From contig JAYRKL010000017.1 in assembly GCA_041905795.1 (NCBI GenBank), positions 1-64,000 on the forward strand: a stretch of DNA of 64,000 bases, given 5' to 3'. This document shows, piece by piece, positions 53,197-62,358 of the stretch. The position numbers and the translations under genes were made by a program. A model generated the notes under the pieces. It worked only from the letters and a program-made list of their open reading frames with translations, made no database searches and was not told the origin of the DNA. How positions within the stretch are numbered: the stretch's first letter is position 1; each line of letters starts with the position of its first letter. Origin of the DNA: SHVO01 sp041905795 (GTDB taxonomy: Bacteria > Pseudomonadota > Alphaproteobacteria > Rhodospirillales > Rhodospirillaceae).

Positions 53197-55287
53197 TTAA
53201 CCGCCCGCGAACAGCGCGCCGCAGGAGTCCGGCATGGCTTTACGGGCCATCAGCCGGTCGTAGAAGGCGCCGGCCTTGTCGACCATCTGGTCCACTTCCG
53301 AACCGAGGATCAGGCCTTTCTCCGCGAGATCGAGGGCGGCGCCGGCATAGGCCTGGCGATAGGCGTCGCGGGTGGCGTAGCGCTCGGCGATGGACGGACG
53401 CGGGTCGTTGGCCGCCAGCCGCTCGTTCTCGTTGCGGGCGAAGGGCACGAAGCTGCCGTCGAAACGCGCCAGGCGGTCCGGCGTGCCGGTGGCGGCGTTG
53501 AGCAGGTTCCAGCCGGTATAAGTCCCTAAAGGCGCGATCAGGTCCGGCAGGCGCACGCCGCCGCGGTCGAGGCCGTCCTTGTCGGGCTGCGGCACCAGGG
53601 CGGTGTAGGTCTTGCCGATCTTGGGCGGGACGACATCCATGATGCCGTCGGCGAAGCGCGGGCCGAAATCCAGGCGCGGCGGCTCCAGGAGCCGGCTGGG
53701 CGTGCGCATGCCGGGGATCTTCGGGAACGCCTCCACATACTGGCTGAGCTTGCCCAGGCTGCCGTCGGCGATCTGCGGATAGTTCGAGGCCGGCGGCTCC
53801 TGCTTCAGGGTGATCCAGGCGTCGAGGTGCAGCAGCAGCGAGCGCAGCATCGGGCGCTCGTCCAGGGGATTGAGGCAATGGGCGAGGGTCGACCCCGCCG
53901 CCGGCGAGGCGATGCGGTGCTGGGCGCCGGCCACCGTATAGATACGCGCCCGCGCCGCCGGCGCGAGATCGGCGGCGGCTTCGACCGAGGTATGGGTGAG
54001 GGAGGCCGAGCGCGCCCAGTATTCCGTGGCGGTGTTGACATAGAACAGGCGCGGTCCAGTGCCGCCGACCTTATCGAAGACACTGCGCGGGTCGGCGCCC
54101 GGCGCTTCGGCCTGCGGGCTGGTGGAGAACGGGAACCAATCCGTCGGGAAGTCGAGTTCGATATCGGGGCTGAAGTGGCGGCTGGCCTGGCCGAAGCGCA
54201 GGTTGAAGCTGCCTTTGCCGGCGCCGGCCGCCTTGAGCAGCGCGCCGTCGAAGGCCGCGCGGCCGCGGCCGTCGGCGACCAGGCCGTAGTAGACCATGGA
54301 TTGCAGCAGCCGCGCCGACTGCGAGGCGCCGTAGGCCAGCACGGTGGCCGGCGGTGCGGCGCCGTTGTCGAGCAGCGGGTTGGGGGCGCCGTATTTGTCG
54401 GTGCGCTCGGAGCGGAAGAACAGCAGAGCATCACGAATGCCGGCGAGGCCGAGGCCGGCCACCCGCGGTCCGCGCGCGGTATAAGTCAGGGTGTAGATCG
54501 AGCCGGGGCGGAAGCCGCCCTCCAGGGTGATCAGCGACGGGTCATAAACCATGCGATCATTGATCTTCTGGCCGAAGGACCAACGGTTGCGCGCGATCGG
54601 GGTGCGCGTGCCGTAGGGGCCTTCGCGTACCGTTAGAACCGATTCAGGGTCGTCGGCGCGGGCCGGCTCGTAGGCCAGCGCCAGGATGCCGACATGAGAA
54701 GCGGCCGTTGCCGGCTGGGTGACGGTGATCTCGCCCTCGACCTTGCCGAGGATGGGTTTGCCGCCGTCGGTGGCGATGGGCAGATCGGCGCGCAGGCGGT
54801 CGGCGCCGGGCTGGATGTCCCACGACCAGCCGGTGGCCAGGACGGCGTAGCCCTGTTCCATCAGGAATCCGTTGCCGGCGTCCTCGGCGGTCATGGGCAG
54901 ATTGCCGGCGCGGCCGTTGTTGAAGGCGGAGAGGGCGGTGAGATTGCCGCGGTTGTTGACGTCGTAGAGCAGCCGGCCGTTGGCGCGCGCCGGGTCGACG
55001 GGCCGAAGCAGGATGAAATCGGTGGTGAAATGCACGCGGCCCGCGGCGTCGCGCGGCGCCAGCCGGATGTCGGTGACGGCCTGGTTCTCGGGGGCTGCGG
55101 CGTCGACGGCGAAATAGAGCCGGCCGCGGATGCGCTCATAGGCGCCGACGTTGCCAAAGGTCTTGGCGGCGGCGAGGGGGACCCGCTCCAGGACCTCGAC
55201 CCGGTCGACGTCGGCCAAGGCGGGGGTGGTCATGGTGCAAAGGGCCGCGGCCAGGACAGCCAGGCGGCGGAGGGTCGTCAGTGGCAT
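53197..55287 (-). CDS. Exported alpha/beta-hydrolase-domain protein (Abhydrolase_10-like)
   Basis: About 696 residues with a signal peptide (MPLTTLRRLAVLAAALCTMT, then TPALA). A family-typical pattern follows: LLYDVNNRGN, GYAVLATGWSWDIQPG, and the nucleophile region AYGASQSARLLQ. The C-terminus has TGWNLL and ends DSCGALFAGG. This large exported family lacks a firm substrate. The upstream frame to 55494 lacks homology and crosses repeat copy C. Convergent with pyrC across the parS palindrome. Confidence 0.82.
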   Translation of the reverse strand: MPLTTLRRLAVLAAALCTMTTPALADVDRVEVLERVPLAAAKTFGNVGAYERIRGRLYFAVDAAAPENQAVTDIRLAPRDAAGRVHFTTDFILLRPVDPARANGRLLYDVNNRGNLTALSAFNNGRAGNLPMTAEDAGNGFLMEQGYAVLATGWSWDIQPGADRLRADLPIATDGGKPILGKVEGEITVTQPATAASHVGILALAYEPARADDPESVLTVREGPYGTRTPIARNRWSFGQKINDRMVYDPSLITLEGGFRPGSIYTLTYTARGPRVAGLGLAGIRDALLFFRSERTDKYGAPNPLLDNGAAPPATVLAYGASQSARLLQSMVYYGLVADGRGRAAFDGALLKAAGAGKGSFNLRFGQASRHFSPDIELDFPTDWFPFSTSPQAEAPGADPRSVFDKVGGTGPRLFYVNTATEYWARSASLTHTSVEAAADLAPAARARIYTVAGAQHRIASPAAGSTLAHCLNPLDERPMLRSLLLHLDAWITLKQEPPASNYPQIADGSLGKLSQYVEAFPKIPGMRTPSRLLEPPRLDFGPRFADGIMDVVPPKIGKTYTALVPQPDKDGLDRGGVRLPDLIAPLGTYTGWNLLNAATGTPDRLARFDGSFVPFARNENERLAANDPRPSIAERYATRDAYRQAYAGAALDLAEKGLILGSEVDQMVDKAGAFYDRLMARKAMPDSCGALFAGG

Positions 55288-55319
55288 AGGCGAAGCAGTC
55301 TCCCTGGGATTGGGCCGGA

Positions 55320-55397
55320 GCATTTTAGGCCGAAGTGGTTGCCGGTTCGGCCGCTTAAAATGCGACCACATAAATCTGGCGCGCGATTGCGCGCCAG
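55320..55397 (+). repeat. Two-part palindromic repeat, copy C
   Basis: Hairpin 1 (55320-55363): outer GCATTTT/AAAATGC, inner CCGAA/TTCGG, centre GTGGTTGCCGG. Linker GCGACCACATA. Hairpin 2 (55376-55397): CTGGCGCGC/GCGCGCCAG around GATT. It lies in the 263-bp gap between the htrA terminator and the start of the exported hydrolase; the remainder of the gap (55398-55499) shows no further signal. Confidence 0.85.
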
Positions 55398-55499
55398 TAT
55401 GCCCAAACGCGCGACGCGCGCCCATCCCCGGAAAATGCGAGATGAGGTGCAACGCTTCACGACTCTTACGCGTCCTTGTCCTTGGTGTTTGCACAAATG

Positions 55500-55533
55500 A
55501 AAACGGCGCCCTCCGGGTGGAGGGCGCCGTTTT
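55500..55533. terminator. Bidirectional intrinsic terminator after htrA
   Basis: Perfect 15-bp stem (55500-55514 with 55519-55533) around GGGT, with A and T runs forming the foot. It sits 18 bases beyond the htrA stop on the minus strand. Confidence 0.92.
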
Positions 55534-55550
55534 TGGGGACGTCGTCCGGC

Positions 55551-56936
55551 TTACTGCAGGACGATCAGCACATCCTCTTCGCCGCGTTTGACGAACAGCG
55601 CCGACGACCGGCCCGAATCCTTGAGCGCGGTCTTGAACTCCTCGACCGTGTTCACCGGCTTGCGGTTCACGGACAGGATATGGTCGCCCTGGCGGAAGCG
55701 CTGGGCGGCCGGGCTGTTGCGTTCGATGGCGGTGACCACCACGCCCTTGACCTTGTCGTCGGAGGGCGCGGCGCTGAAGGTGGCGCCTTCCAGCTCGGGC
55801 CGGTCATTGACCTTGGCGACTTCCTGCTCGGCCGGGGCCTTGCCGATGGTGACCTTGATGTCCTTCTTGGCCTTGTCGCGCAGGATGGTGAGGGTGATGT
55901 TGGTGCCGACCGTCAAGAGGCCGATGCGGTTCCTGAGTTCGCCGGAGCTGCGCACCGGGCGGCCGTCCATGGCCACCACCACGTCGCCGGCCTTCACGCC
56001 GGCGGCTTCGGCGGGCGATCCCTTGGCAATGGTGCCGACGAGCGCGCCTTCGGCCTGTTCCATGCCCAGGTTCTTGGCGAGTTCCGGGTTCATGTCCTGG
56101 ATGCCGACGCCGATGATACCGCGCTTGACCTCGCCGTATTCGGTGAGCTGGGCCATGACGCCCTTGATCATCGAGGTGGGCACGGCGAAGCCGATGCCGA
56201 CGTTGCCGCCCGACGGGCCGACGATGGCGGTGTTCATGCCCACCAGTTCGCCCTTCAGGTTGACCAGCGCGCCGCCCGAGTTGCCGGGGTTGATGGAGGC
56301 GTCGGTCTGGATGAAGTCTTCGTAGCCTTCGATGCCCATGGTGCCGCCCATGCTGCCGCGGCCCTTGGCCGAGACGATGCCGGCGGTCACGGTCTGGCCC
56401 AGCGCGAAGGGGTTGCCGACGGCGATGACGTAGTCGCCGACCTTCACGTCCTCGGAATCGCCCATCTGCAGGGCGCTCAGGTTCTTGGCGTCCACCTGCA
56501 GCACCGCGATGTCGGTCTGGTCGTCGCTGCCGATGACCTTGGCCGTGAACACGCGCCGGTCGGACAGGGTGACGGCGATGTCGCTGGCGTCCTCGATGAC
56601 GTGGTGGTTGGTGAGGATGTAGCCCTTCTTGGCGTCAACGATGATGCCCGAGCCCACCGCCGAACGTTCCGGCATCTTGGGGGCGTTCTTGTCGCCGAAG
56701 AAGCGGCGGAACATGGGATCGTTGAACAGCGGGTTGTCGGCGGAGACCTCGACCTTGGCCTTGACGGCGATGTTGACCACGCCCGGCACCACCTTCTCCA
56801 CCAACGGCGCCAGGGTCGGCATGCCGTCGCGCATCGGGATGGCGCTGCTCTGCGCCGCCGCGTTCACCGCTGGCGTGGCGAACAGCGCCGCGGCCGCGGC
56901 CGTGGCGAGAACAAACCTGTGGAAGCGAACGCTCAT
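55551..56936 (-). CDS. degP: Periplasmic serine protease HtrA/DegP-DegQ type
   Basis: Protein quality-control protease of 461 residues with a signal peptide (ending VNAAAQS). The catalytic triad is visible: His in LTNHHVIEDA, Asp in DQTDIAVLQV and Ser in NPGNSGGALV. Two PDZ domains follow (GIIGVGIQDM ... ; GVVVTAIERNSPAAQRF ...). The start at 56936 gives the normal signal peptide; 15 upstream residues are unlikely. A strong terminator follows the gene. Confidence 0.95.
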   Translation of the reverse strand: MSVRFHRFVLATAAAAALFATPAVNAAAQSSAIPMRDGMPTLAPLVEKVVPGVVNIAVKAKVEVSADNPLFNDPMFRRFFGDKNAPKMPERSAVGSGIIVDAKKGYILTNHHVIEDASDIAVTLSDRRVFTAKVIGSDDQTDIAVLQVDAKNLSALQMGDSEDVKVGDYVIAVGNPFALGQTVTAGIVSAKGRGSMGGTMGIEGYEDFIQTDASINPGNSGGALVNLKGELVGMNTAIVGPSGGNVGIGFAVPTSMIKGVMAQLTEYGEVKRGIIGVGIQDMNPELAKNLGMEQAEGALVGTIAKGSPAEAAGVKAGDVVVAMDGRPVRSSGELRNRIGLLTVGTNITLTILRDKAKKDIKVTIGKAPAEQEVAKVNDRPELEGATFSAAPSDDKVKGVVVTAIERNSPAAQRFRQGDHILSVNRKPVNTVEEFKTALKDSGRSSALFVKRGEEDVLIVLQ

Positions 56937-57007
56937 GGGTGTCGAGGCCTTTCGTGGTGGACGGAGAGGGGACCGGCGCAAGACAGACCCGCCGATGCGT
57001 GGGGCGA

Positions 57008-57060
57008 TGTTACCGGCGCACAGGAGGCTATCATACGTGGTAACAGCTATTTAATGTCGA
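57008..57060 (-). promoter_or_regulatory. Possible htrA promoter with overlapping inverted repeat
   Basis: On the minus strand TCGACA (57060-57055), 19 bp, TATGAT (57035-57030). TGTTACC (57008-57014) and GGTAACA (57039-57045) form an inverted repeat overlapping it. The remainder of the 301-bp gap between htrA and the divergent aldo/keto reductase (56937-57237) shows nothing else clear. Confidence 0.3.
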
Positions 57061-57237
57061 TTTCTGCGCCCTAACCCCTGATTTTACTCAGCTTTTCGAG
57101 CGTGCCGGGAGGGCGCGGCTGTAACCGCGGCTCCCATGGCTTTGATGCCGGCCGCGCCGCCGGTTGCTTGACAGCCGGGGCCCCCGGCGGGAACCGTAGG
57201 CGCTCAACGGCACATCGGCACCGGGGCAGGCAGCATC

Positions 57238-58167
57238 ATGGACAGAACCTCTTTCAGCCGCGCGACTTTCCTCAAGCTTGCCGCGGCCGCCGCGGCTTCC
57301 GCGGTCCCGCCGATCTTGCCGGCGTTTGCGGCTGATACGGGACTGGCCGCGCGCGCGATCCCCAAGAGCAGAAGCGGCGAAACCTTGCCGGTGATCGGCC
57401 TCGGCACCGCCCAGGAGTTCGGGGTACGCAGCGACGCCGCCAACATGGACGCCAAGCAGGGGGTCATCAAAACCCTCTCCGACAAGGGCGCCAGGGTGCT
57501 CGACACCGCCGCGTCCTACAGCGACGCCGAGGCGGTGTGCGGCGAGTTCGTGGAAAAGCTCGGCACCCGTTCAAAACTCTTCATCGCCACCAAGTTCGGC
57601 GAGACCGGCAAGGAAGCCGGCCAGCGGTCGGTCGAGAACTCCTTCAAGCGCCTGCGCACCGATGTCATCGATCTCATGTATGTGCACAACATGATCGATA
57701 CCGACACCCACCTGCCGTGGCTAAAAGACCTCAAGGCCCGGAACCGCATCCGCTATTTCGGCGTCACCTCCACCGGCGGCAACCAGGACCGCCTCACCAC
57801 CTGGATGGACCAGGTGGATTTTGTCGAATTCGCCTATTCGGTGGATTTCCGCGCCCCCGAGCAGCGCCTCCTGCCCATGGCCAAGGACAAAGGTGTCGCG
57901 GTGTTCATCGCCCTGCCGTTCGGCCGCAACCGCCTGCTCAATAAAATGCGCGGCAAGGACGTGCCGGCCTGGGCGCGCGAGGAATTGAACTGCAAGACCT
58001 ATGCGCAGTTGGCCCTCAAGTTCCTGGTCTCGCATCCGGCGGTGACGGTGGCGATCCCCGGCACCGAGAACCCCGCCCATATGGCCGAGAACATCGAGGC
58101 CGGCATGGGTCCGATGGCCGACGAGAAGCAGCGGGTGCGCATCGCGCAGCTCTGGGAAAATGCTTAG
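57238..58167 (+). CDS. Exported aldo/keto reductase
   Basis: 309 residues. The N-terminus (SFSRATFLKLAAAAAASAV) looks like a Tat signal in which the second Arg is Ala (SRATFLK). The AKR barrel retains VLDTAASYSD, IATKFGE and LMYVHNMIDTDTH. It belongs to the small group of Tat-exported aldo/keto reductases. The missing second Arg may reduce Tat use. GGGGCAGG precedes the ATG. A 12-bp hairpin overlaps the stop. Confidence 0.88.
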   Translation: MDRTSFSRATFLKLAAAAAASAVPPILPAFAADTGLAARAIPKSRSGETLPVIGLGTAQEFGVRSDAANMDAKQGVIKTLSDKGARVLDTAASYSDAEAVCGEFVEKLGTRSKLFIATKFGETGKEAGQRSVENSFKRLRTDVIDLMYVHNMIDTDTHLPWLKDLKARNRIRYFGVTSTGGNQDRLTTWMDQVDFVEFAYSVDFRAPEQRLLPMAKDKGVAVFIALPFGRNRLLNKMRGKDVPAWAREELNCKTYAQLALKFLVSHPAVTVAIPGTENPAHMAENIEAGMGPMADEKQRVRIAQLWENA

Positions 58168-58179
58168 GCATTTTCCCAG
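58152..58179 (+). terminator. 12-bp hairpin over the reductase stop codon
   Basis: CTGGGAAAATGC (58152-58163) pairs with GCATTTTCCCAG (58168-58179) around TTAG, which contains the stop codon. Only a short T-run follows (CTTTG), so efficiency is uncertain. Confidence 0.6.
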
Positions 58180-58386
58180 ACTCTTTGTAGGCGCGCCTCG
58201 CGTGCATTCCTGAAAACGTGCAGCCATGAAGGAGATGGCGTGAAATAGGTGGGTTTTCTCCCGCGCCGGCCAGGGGAGAAAAATCTTCCAAAATCCCCAG
58301 TCCGCATCGGCGGACAGGTCATTCCGGGAGACTTGCCGGGGGCTGCGGGAGAATTTGCGCCTCCTGACGCAACCCCGGACAAAGTC

Positions 58387-58515
58387 ATGAGAACTTTCGA
58401 TCAAAACCGTTTTGACCTTGGGCGCGTCGATTTCGCCGGCCTGCTCGCACTCGCCGCGCTTATTTTTCTCTTCCTGGTGGTGCTTGGCCTGGGCCGTCCG
58501 GTGTTCGCCGCCTGA
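58387..58515 (+). CDS. Possible 42-residue single-pass membrane protein
   Basis: A short frame encoding MRTFDQNRFDLGRVDFAGLL followed by a hydrophobic helix (ALAALIFLFLVVLGLG). The ribosome site is weak (GGACAAAG). It sits 111 bp upstream of the preferred cysT start, where a sulfate-binding protein gene is often found. Real but unassigned at best. Confidence 0.35.
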   Translation: MRTFDQNRFDLGRVDFAGLLALAALIFLFLVVLGLGRPVFAA

Positions 58516-58626
58516 GGGTGACGCGCGCGCGCGCTTGGGCTAAAATCGGAAAAACAACCAAGCATGCCGATCCGCTGCGGTGAAACGCCGCCAGCGGATT
58601 GTTTATGTAAGAGGGATGGCGGTTTC

Positions 58627-59475
58627 TTGAGTTCTTCGGCTTCGTCCAGGTCCTGGTTGACGCCTTCGGTCGTGCCCGGTTTCGGCATGACCATGGGTTT
58701 CACGCTGGTTTATCTCAGCCTGATCGTGCTGCTGCCGCTGGCGGCGCTGGTGGTGCGCGCGAGCGGCCTGGGCTGGGACCAGTTCGTGGCGGTGGTCACC
58801 GCGCCGCGTGCGCTCGCCGCCTATCGTCTTTCGTTCGGCGCCGCGTTCGCCGCCGCCGCCATCAACATCGTGTTCGGCGTGCTGGTGGCCTGGGTGCTGG
58901 TGCGCTACCGCTTCCCGTTCAAGCGCCTGGTGGACGGCCTGGTGGACTTGCCGTTCGCGTTGCCCACGGCGGTGGCAGGGATCGCGCTCGCCACCCTGTT
59001 CTCGAAGAACGGCTGGATCGGCTCCATCGTCGAACCCCTGGGGCTCAAGATCGCCTTCACCCCACTGGGCGTCATGATCGCCCTGGTGTTCATAGGACTC
59101 CCGTTCGTGGTGCGCACCGTGCAGCCGGTGCTGCAGGACCTGGATAAGGAAGTGGAGGAGGCCGCGGCCAGCCTCGGCGCCGACCGCTTCCAGACCTTCC
59201 GCCATATCGTGCTTCCCAGCATCCTGCCGGCGGCCGTCACCGGCTTCGCCCTGGCGTTCGCGCGCGCCGTCGGCGAATACGGCTCGGTGATCTTCATCGC
59301 CGGAAATCTACCTATGAAATCCGAGATCGTGCCGCTCCTGATCATCATCAAGCTGGAGCAGTTCGACTACCGCGGCGCCGCCGCCATCGGTGCCGCCATG
59401 CTCGCCGCGTCCTTCGTGCTGCTGCTGGTCATCAATGTGCTGCAGCGCTGGAGCCGCCAGCGGATGGGCGGCTGA
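58627..59475 (+). CDS. cysT: Sulfate/thiosulfate ABC transporter permease CysT
   Basis: Inner-membrane permease of about 282 residues: VVPGFGMTMGFTLVYLSLIV at the start, six hydrophobic helices and the EAA-type loop EEAAASLGADRFQTFRHIVLP. A TTG at 58627 is chosen because family homology begins within the next 15 residues; the frame extends back to 58564. Its stop overlaps the cysW ATG (ATGA). Confidence 0.93.
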   Translation: MSSSASSRSWLTPSVVPGFGMTMGFTLVYLSLIVLLPLAALVVRASGLGWDQFVAVVTAPRALAAYRLSFGAAFAAAAINIVFGVLVAWVLVRYRFPFKRLVDGLVDLPFALPTAVAGIALATLFSKNGWIGSIVEPLGLKIAFTPLGVMIALVFIGLPFVVRTVQPVLQDLDKEVEEAAASLGADRFQTFRHIVLPSILPAAVTGFALAFARAVGEYGSVIFIAGNLPMKSEIVPLLIIIKLEQFDYRGAAAIGAAMLAASFVLLLVINVLQRWSRQRMGG

Positions 59476-60317
59476 TGCGCGGGATCAATCCCATCGCCGA
59501 GGGCCGGGGCCTCAGGATCGCGCTGATCGCGGCGTCGCTGCTCTATATGCTTGTCTTCCTGGTGCTGCCGGTGGTGACCGTGTTCACCGAGGCCCTGGGC
59601 AAGGGCGCCGGCGCCTATGTCGAGGCCATCAACGATCCGGCCGCGCGCTCGGCCATCAGGCTCACCCTGCTCACCGCCGCCATCGCCGTGCCGTTCAACA
59701 TGGCTTTCGGCATCGCGGCCTCCTGGGCCATCGCCAAGTTCGAATTCCGCGGCAAGAGCGTGCTGATCACCCTCATCGACCTGCCGTTTTCGGTGTCGCC
59801 GGTGATCTCGGGCCTGATCTATGTGCTGTTGTTCGGCGCCCAAGGCATCCTCGGGCCGTGGCTCGCCGCGCACGATATCCAGATCGTGTTCGCGGTGCCG
59901 GGCATCGTCCTGGCCACGGTGTTCGTCACCTTCCCGTTCGTGGCGCGCGAGCTGATCCCCTTGATGCAGGAGCAGGGCGCGGAAGAAGAGGAGGCCGCTC
60001 GCTCGCTCGGCGCCGGCGGCTGGCAGACCTTCTGGCGCGTGACCTTGCCCAATATCCGCTGGGGCCTGCTTTACGGCGTCTTGTTATGCAACGCCCGCGC
60101 CATGGGCGAGTTCGGCGCGGTATCGGTGGTCTCGGGCAAGATCCGCGGCCTCACCAACACCATGCCGCTGCATGTGGAAATCCTTTACAACGAATACAAC
60201 ATCGTCGCGGCCTTCGCCGTGGCCTCGCTGCTCGCGTCCTTGGCTCTGGTCACCCTGGTGGCCAAGGGACTATTGGAGTGGGCGTACGGCCATGAGCTGG
60301 GCGGCGCCCGTGCTTAA
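59475..60317 (+). CDS. cysW: Sulfate ABC transporter permease CysW
   Basis: Second sulfate permease, 280 residues, with FLVLPVVTVFTEALGKGAGA, DLPFSVSPVISGLIYVLLFG and the EAA loop EEEAARSLGAGGWQTFWRVT. GEFGAVSVVSGKIRG is characteristic. Start overlaps the cysT stop, so translation is coupled. A 12-bp repeated box follows its stop. Confidence 0.95.
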   Translation: MRGINPIAEGRGLRIALIAASLLYMLVFLVLPVVTVFTEALGKGAGAYVEAINDPAARSAIRLTLLTAAIAVPFNMAFGIAASWAIAKFEFRGKSVLITLIDLPFSVSPVISGLIYVLLFGAQGILGPWLAAHDIQIVFAVPGIVLATVFVTFPFVARELIPLMQEQGAEEEEAARSLGAGGWQTFWRVTLPNIRWGLLYGVLLCNARAMGEFGAVSVVSGKIRGLTNTMPLHVEILYNEYNIVAAFAVASLLASLALVTLVAKGLLEWAYGHELGGARA

Positions 60318-60332
60318 GTTCGCCCGTGCTTA
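60305..60332 (+). repeat. Repeated 12-bp box across the cysW stop
   Basis: CGCCCGTGCTTA at 60305-60316 and again at 60321-60332, separated by AGTT. The first contains the start of the cysW stop codon. Confidence 0.75.
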
Positions 60333-60358
60333 GAATCGTAAGCGCTTAGAGTTCCGTC

Positions 60359-61459
60359 ATGGTTATTGAAGTCCGCAACGTCATTAAACGGTTTGACGCC
60401 TTCACCGCCCTGCGCGGCCTGAATCTGCAGATCAGGCCGGGAGAGCTGGTGGCGCTGCTGGGGCCTTCGGGCTCCGGCAAGACCACGCTCTTGCGCGTCA
60501 TCGCCGGCCTGGAGTTCGCCAACGAAGGCCAGATCCTGTTCGACGGCGAGGACGCCGGCGGCCGCCATGTCGGCGAACGCCGCGTCGGCTTCGTGTTCCA
60601 GCACTATGCGCTTTTCCGGCACATGACGGTGTTCGAGAACGTGGCGTTCGGCCTGCGGGTGGTGCCGCGCCAGCGGCGCATGTCCGACAGCGACATCAAG
60701 AAGCGCGTCAATTCGCTGCTGTCGCTGGTGCAGCTCGACCGCCTCGCCGGCCGCTATCCGTCGCAGCTCTCCGGCGGCCAGCGCCAGCGCGTGGCGCTGG
60801 CGCGCGCGCTGGCGATCGAGCCGCGGGTGCTGCTGCTCGACGAACCTTTCGGCGCGCTCGACGCAAAAGTCCGCAAGGAACTGCGCCGCTGGCTGCGCCG
60901 CCTGCACGACGACATGGGGCTGACCTCGATCTTCGTCACCCACGACCAGGAAGAGGCCCTGGAGCTGGCCGACCGGGTGGTAGTCATGAACCAGGGCACC
61001 ATCGAGCAGGTGGGCACGCCGGAAGAGGTCTACGATTCCCCGGCCACGCCGTTCGTCTATGAGTTCCTCGGCAACGTCAACCGCGTGCCGTGCCGGATCA
61101 GGGGCGGCCAGGTGTCGCTGTGGGGCGTCGAGGTGACGGCCGAAACCCAGGACGGGGCGGCGATTCCCGCCGGCGAGGTCGAGGGTTTTGCCTACGTGCG
61201 TCCCCACGACATCGAGCTTTTACCCTCCGGCCAGGGCGAGCCCGCCGTGGTGCGCCATGTGGCCGCGGCCGGTCCCACGGCCCGCATCGAGCTTTCGGTG
61301 CAGGGAGTCGTGCCGCTGATCGAAGCCCAGCTCAGCCGCAAGCGCTACCTGGACTTGGGGCTGAAGGTGGGCCAGCAGATCTCCATCGCCGCCCGGGCGG
61401 CGCGGGTTTTCCCGGCCGCTGCCGCGCCCAGCCCGCCCGCCGGTCCCCCGGCGGCGTGA
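60359..61459 (+). CDS. cysA: Sulfate ABC transporter ATPase CysA
   Basis: 366-residue ATPase energising CysTW. Walker A LLGPSGSGKTTLLR, signature LSGGQRQRVALARAL, Walker B RVLLLDEPFGALD and the H-loop FVTHDQEEALELADR are intact. A C-terminal TOBE-like domain (YVRPHDIELLP) ends in a Pro/Ala tail. It starts 41 bp after cysW. The periplasmic binding protein is not in this window. Confidence 0.96.
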   Translation: MVIEVRNVIKRFDAFTALRGLNLQIRPGELVALLGPSGSGKTTLLRVIAGLEFANEGQILFDGEDAGGRHVGERRVGFVFQHYALFRHMTVFENVAFGLRVVPRQRRMSDSDIKKRVNSLLSLVQLDRLAGRYPSQLSGGQRQRVALARALAIEPRVLLLDEPFGALDAKVRKELRRWLRRLHDDMGLTSIFVTHDQEEALELADRVVVMNQGTIEQVGTPEEVYDSPATPFVYEFLGNVNRVPCRIRGGQVSLWGVEVTAETQDGAAIPAGEVEGFAYVRPHDIELLPSGQGEPAVVRHVAAAGPTARIELSVQGVVPLIEAQLSRKRYLDLGLKVGQQISIAARAARVFPAAAAPSPPAGPPAA

Positions 61460-61554
61460 ACATTTTTTCGGGTTGAGACGTTATGGGGGTGCTGGCGTTA
61501 TGATCCAGCCGGCGCCCGGACTTTCGCGCCGCCCGCGCTCATGAGGATCTGCCG

Positions 61555-62358
61555 ATGCCTGTTGCCGTCCGGACTTTTCTGCTGGTGCTGGCCACGCTCA
61601 CCGCGATGGCCGGCGCGGCCTGCGCGCAGCAGGAATCGACCGAGCCGCCCAAGCCGCGCGCGGCGCCGCGCGGCATCGTCAGCGAGGAGGTCCTGCCCCG
61701 CGCCGGCGGCGTGCTGGTGTTCGGCGGCACCCGCGGCGCCGGCCTGGAGGCGGTCAAGGAACTGGTCAAGCGCGGCGAGAAGGTGACCGTCATGGCGCGC
61801 GCGAGCGCGGACACCGCGGCGCTCAAGGCGCTCAGCGTCAATCTCGTGGCCGGCGACGCCCTGGTCCCCGACGACGTCACCAAGGCTTTCGTGGCCGCAC
61901 CCTATCGCGTGGTGGTGTCCACCCTGGGCGGCAGCGAGGACGACCTCAAGGTCGACGTGGAAGGCAACCGCCACGTCGTCGATGCGGCCAAGGCGGCGAA
62001 GATCCCGCGCGTGATCATGGTGAGCGCCATCGGCGCCGGCGACAGCGCGCTGGCGCGCCCCTGGTACCTGCGCCCCTTCAAGGCGGAGTTCATCGCCGCC
62101 AAAGCCAGGGCCGAGGACTATCTGATCAAGTCGGGAGTCGCGTATACCGTCGTGCGCGCCGGACGCCTGGTGGATAAACCCGCCGTCGAGAAACCGGCCG
62201 CGGCGCTCAGCGAGGACCACAAGGTCTTCAGCGCGCTGACCCGCGCCGACCTCGGCCGTCTGCTGGCCGACTGCGTCAAGAACGAAGCCGCCCTGTCCAA
62301 TAAGGTGGTGACCGCCTTCGATCCGGCGCGGGCGTCGTTCCTGGGGATTTTCTTCTAG
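61555..62358 (+). CDS. Exported NAD(P)-binding Rossmann-fold protein
   Basis: 267 residues with a signal peptide (VRTFLLVLATLTAMAGAACA) followed by an SDR/NmrA-like domain: VLVFGGTRGAGLEAVKELVK (nucleotide-binding glycines), VVVSTLGGSEDDLK, and RVIMVSAIGAGDS. The fold normally binds NAD(P) in the cytosol, so the export signal is unexpected. A lipobox-like AGAAC could make it a lipoprotein. The stop abuts repeat copy D. Confidence 0.8.
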   Translation: MPVAVRTFLLVLATLTAMAGAACAQQESTEPPKPRAAPRGIVSEEVLPRAGGVLVFGGTRGAGLEAVKELVKRGEKVTVMARASADTAALKALSVNLVAGDALVPDDVTKAFVAAPYRVVVSTLGGSEDDLKVDVEGNRHVVDAAKAAKIPRVIMVSAIGAGDSALARPWYLRPFKAEFIAAKARAEDYLIKSGVAYTVVRAGRLVDKPAVEKPAAALSEDHKVFSALTRADLGRLLADCVKNEAALSNKVVTAFDPARASFLGIFF

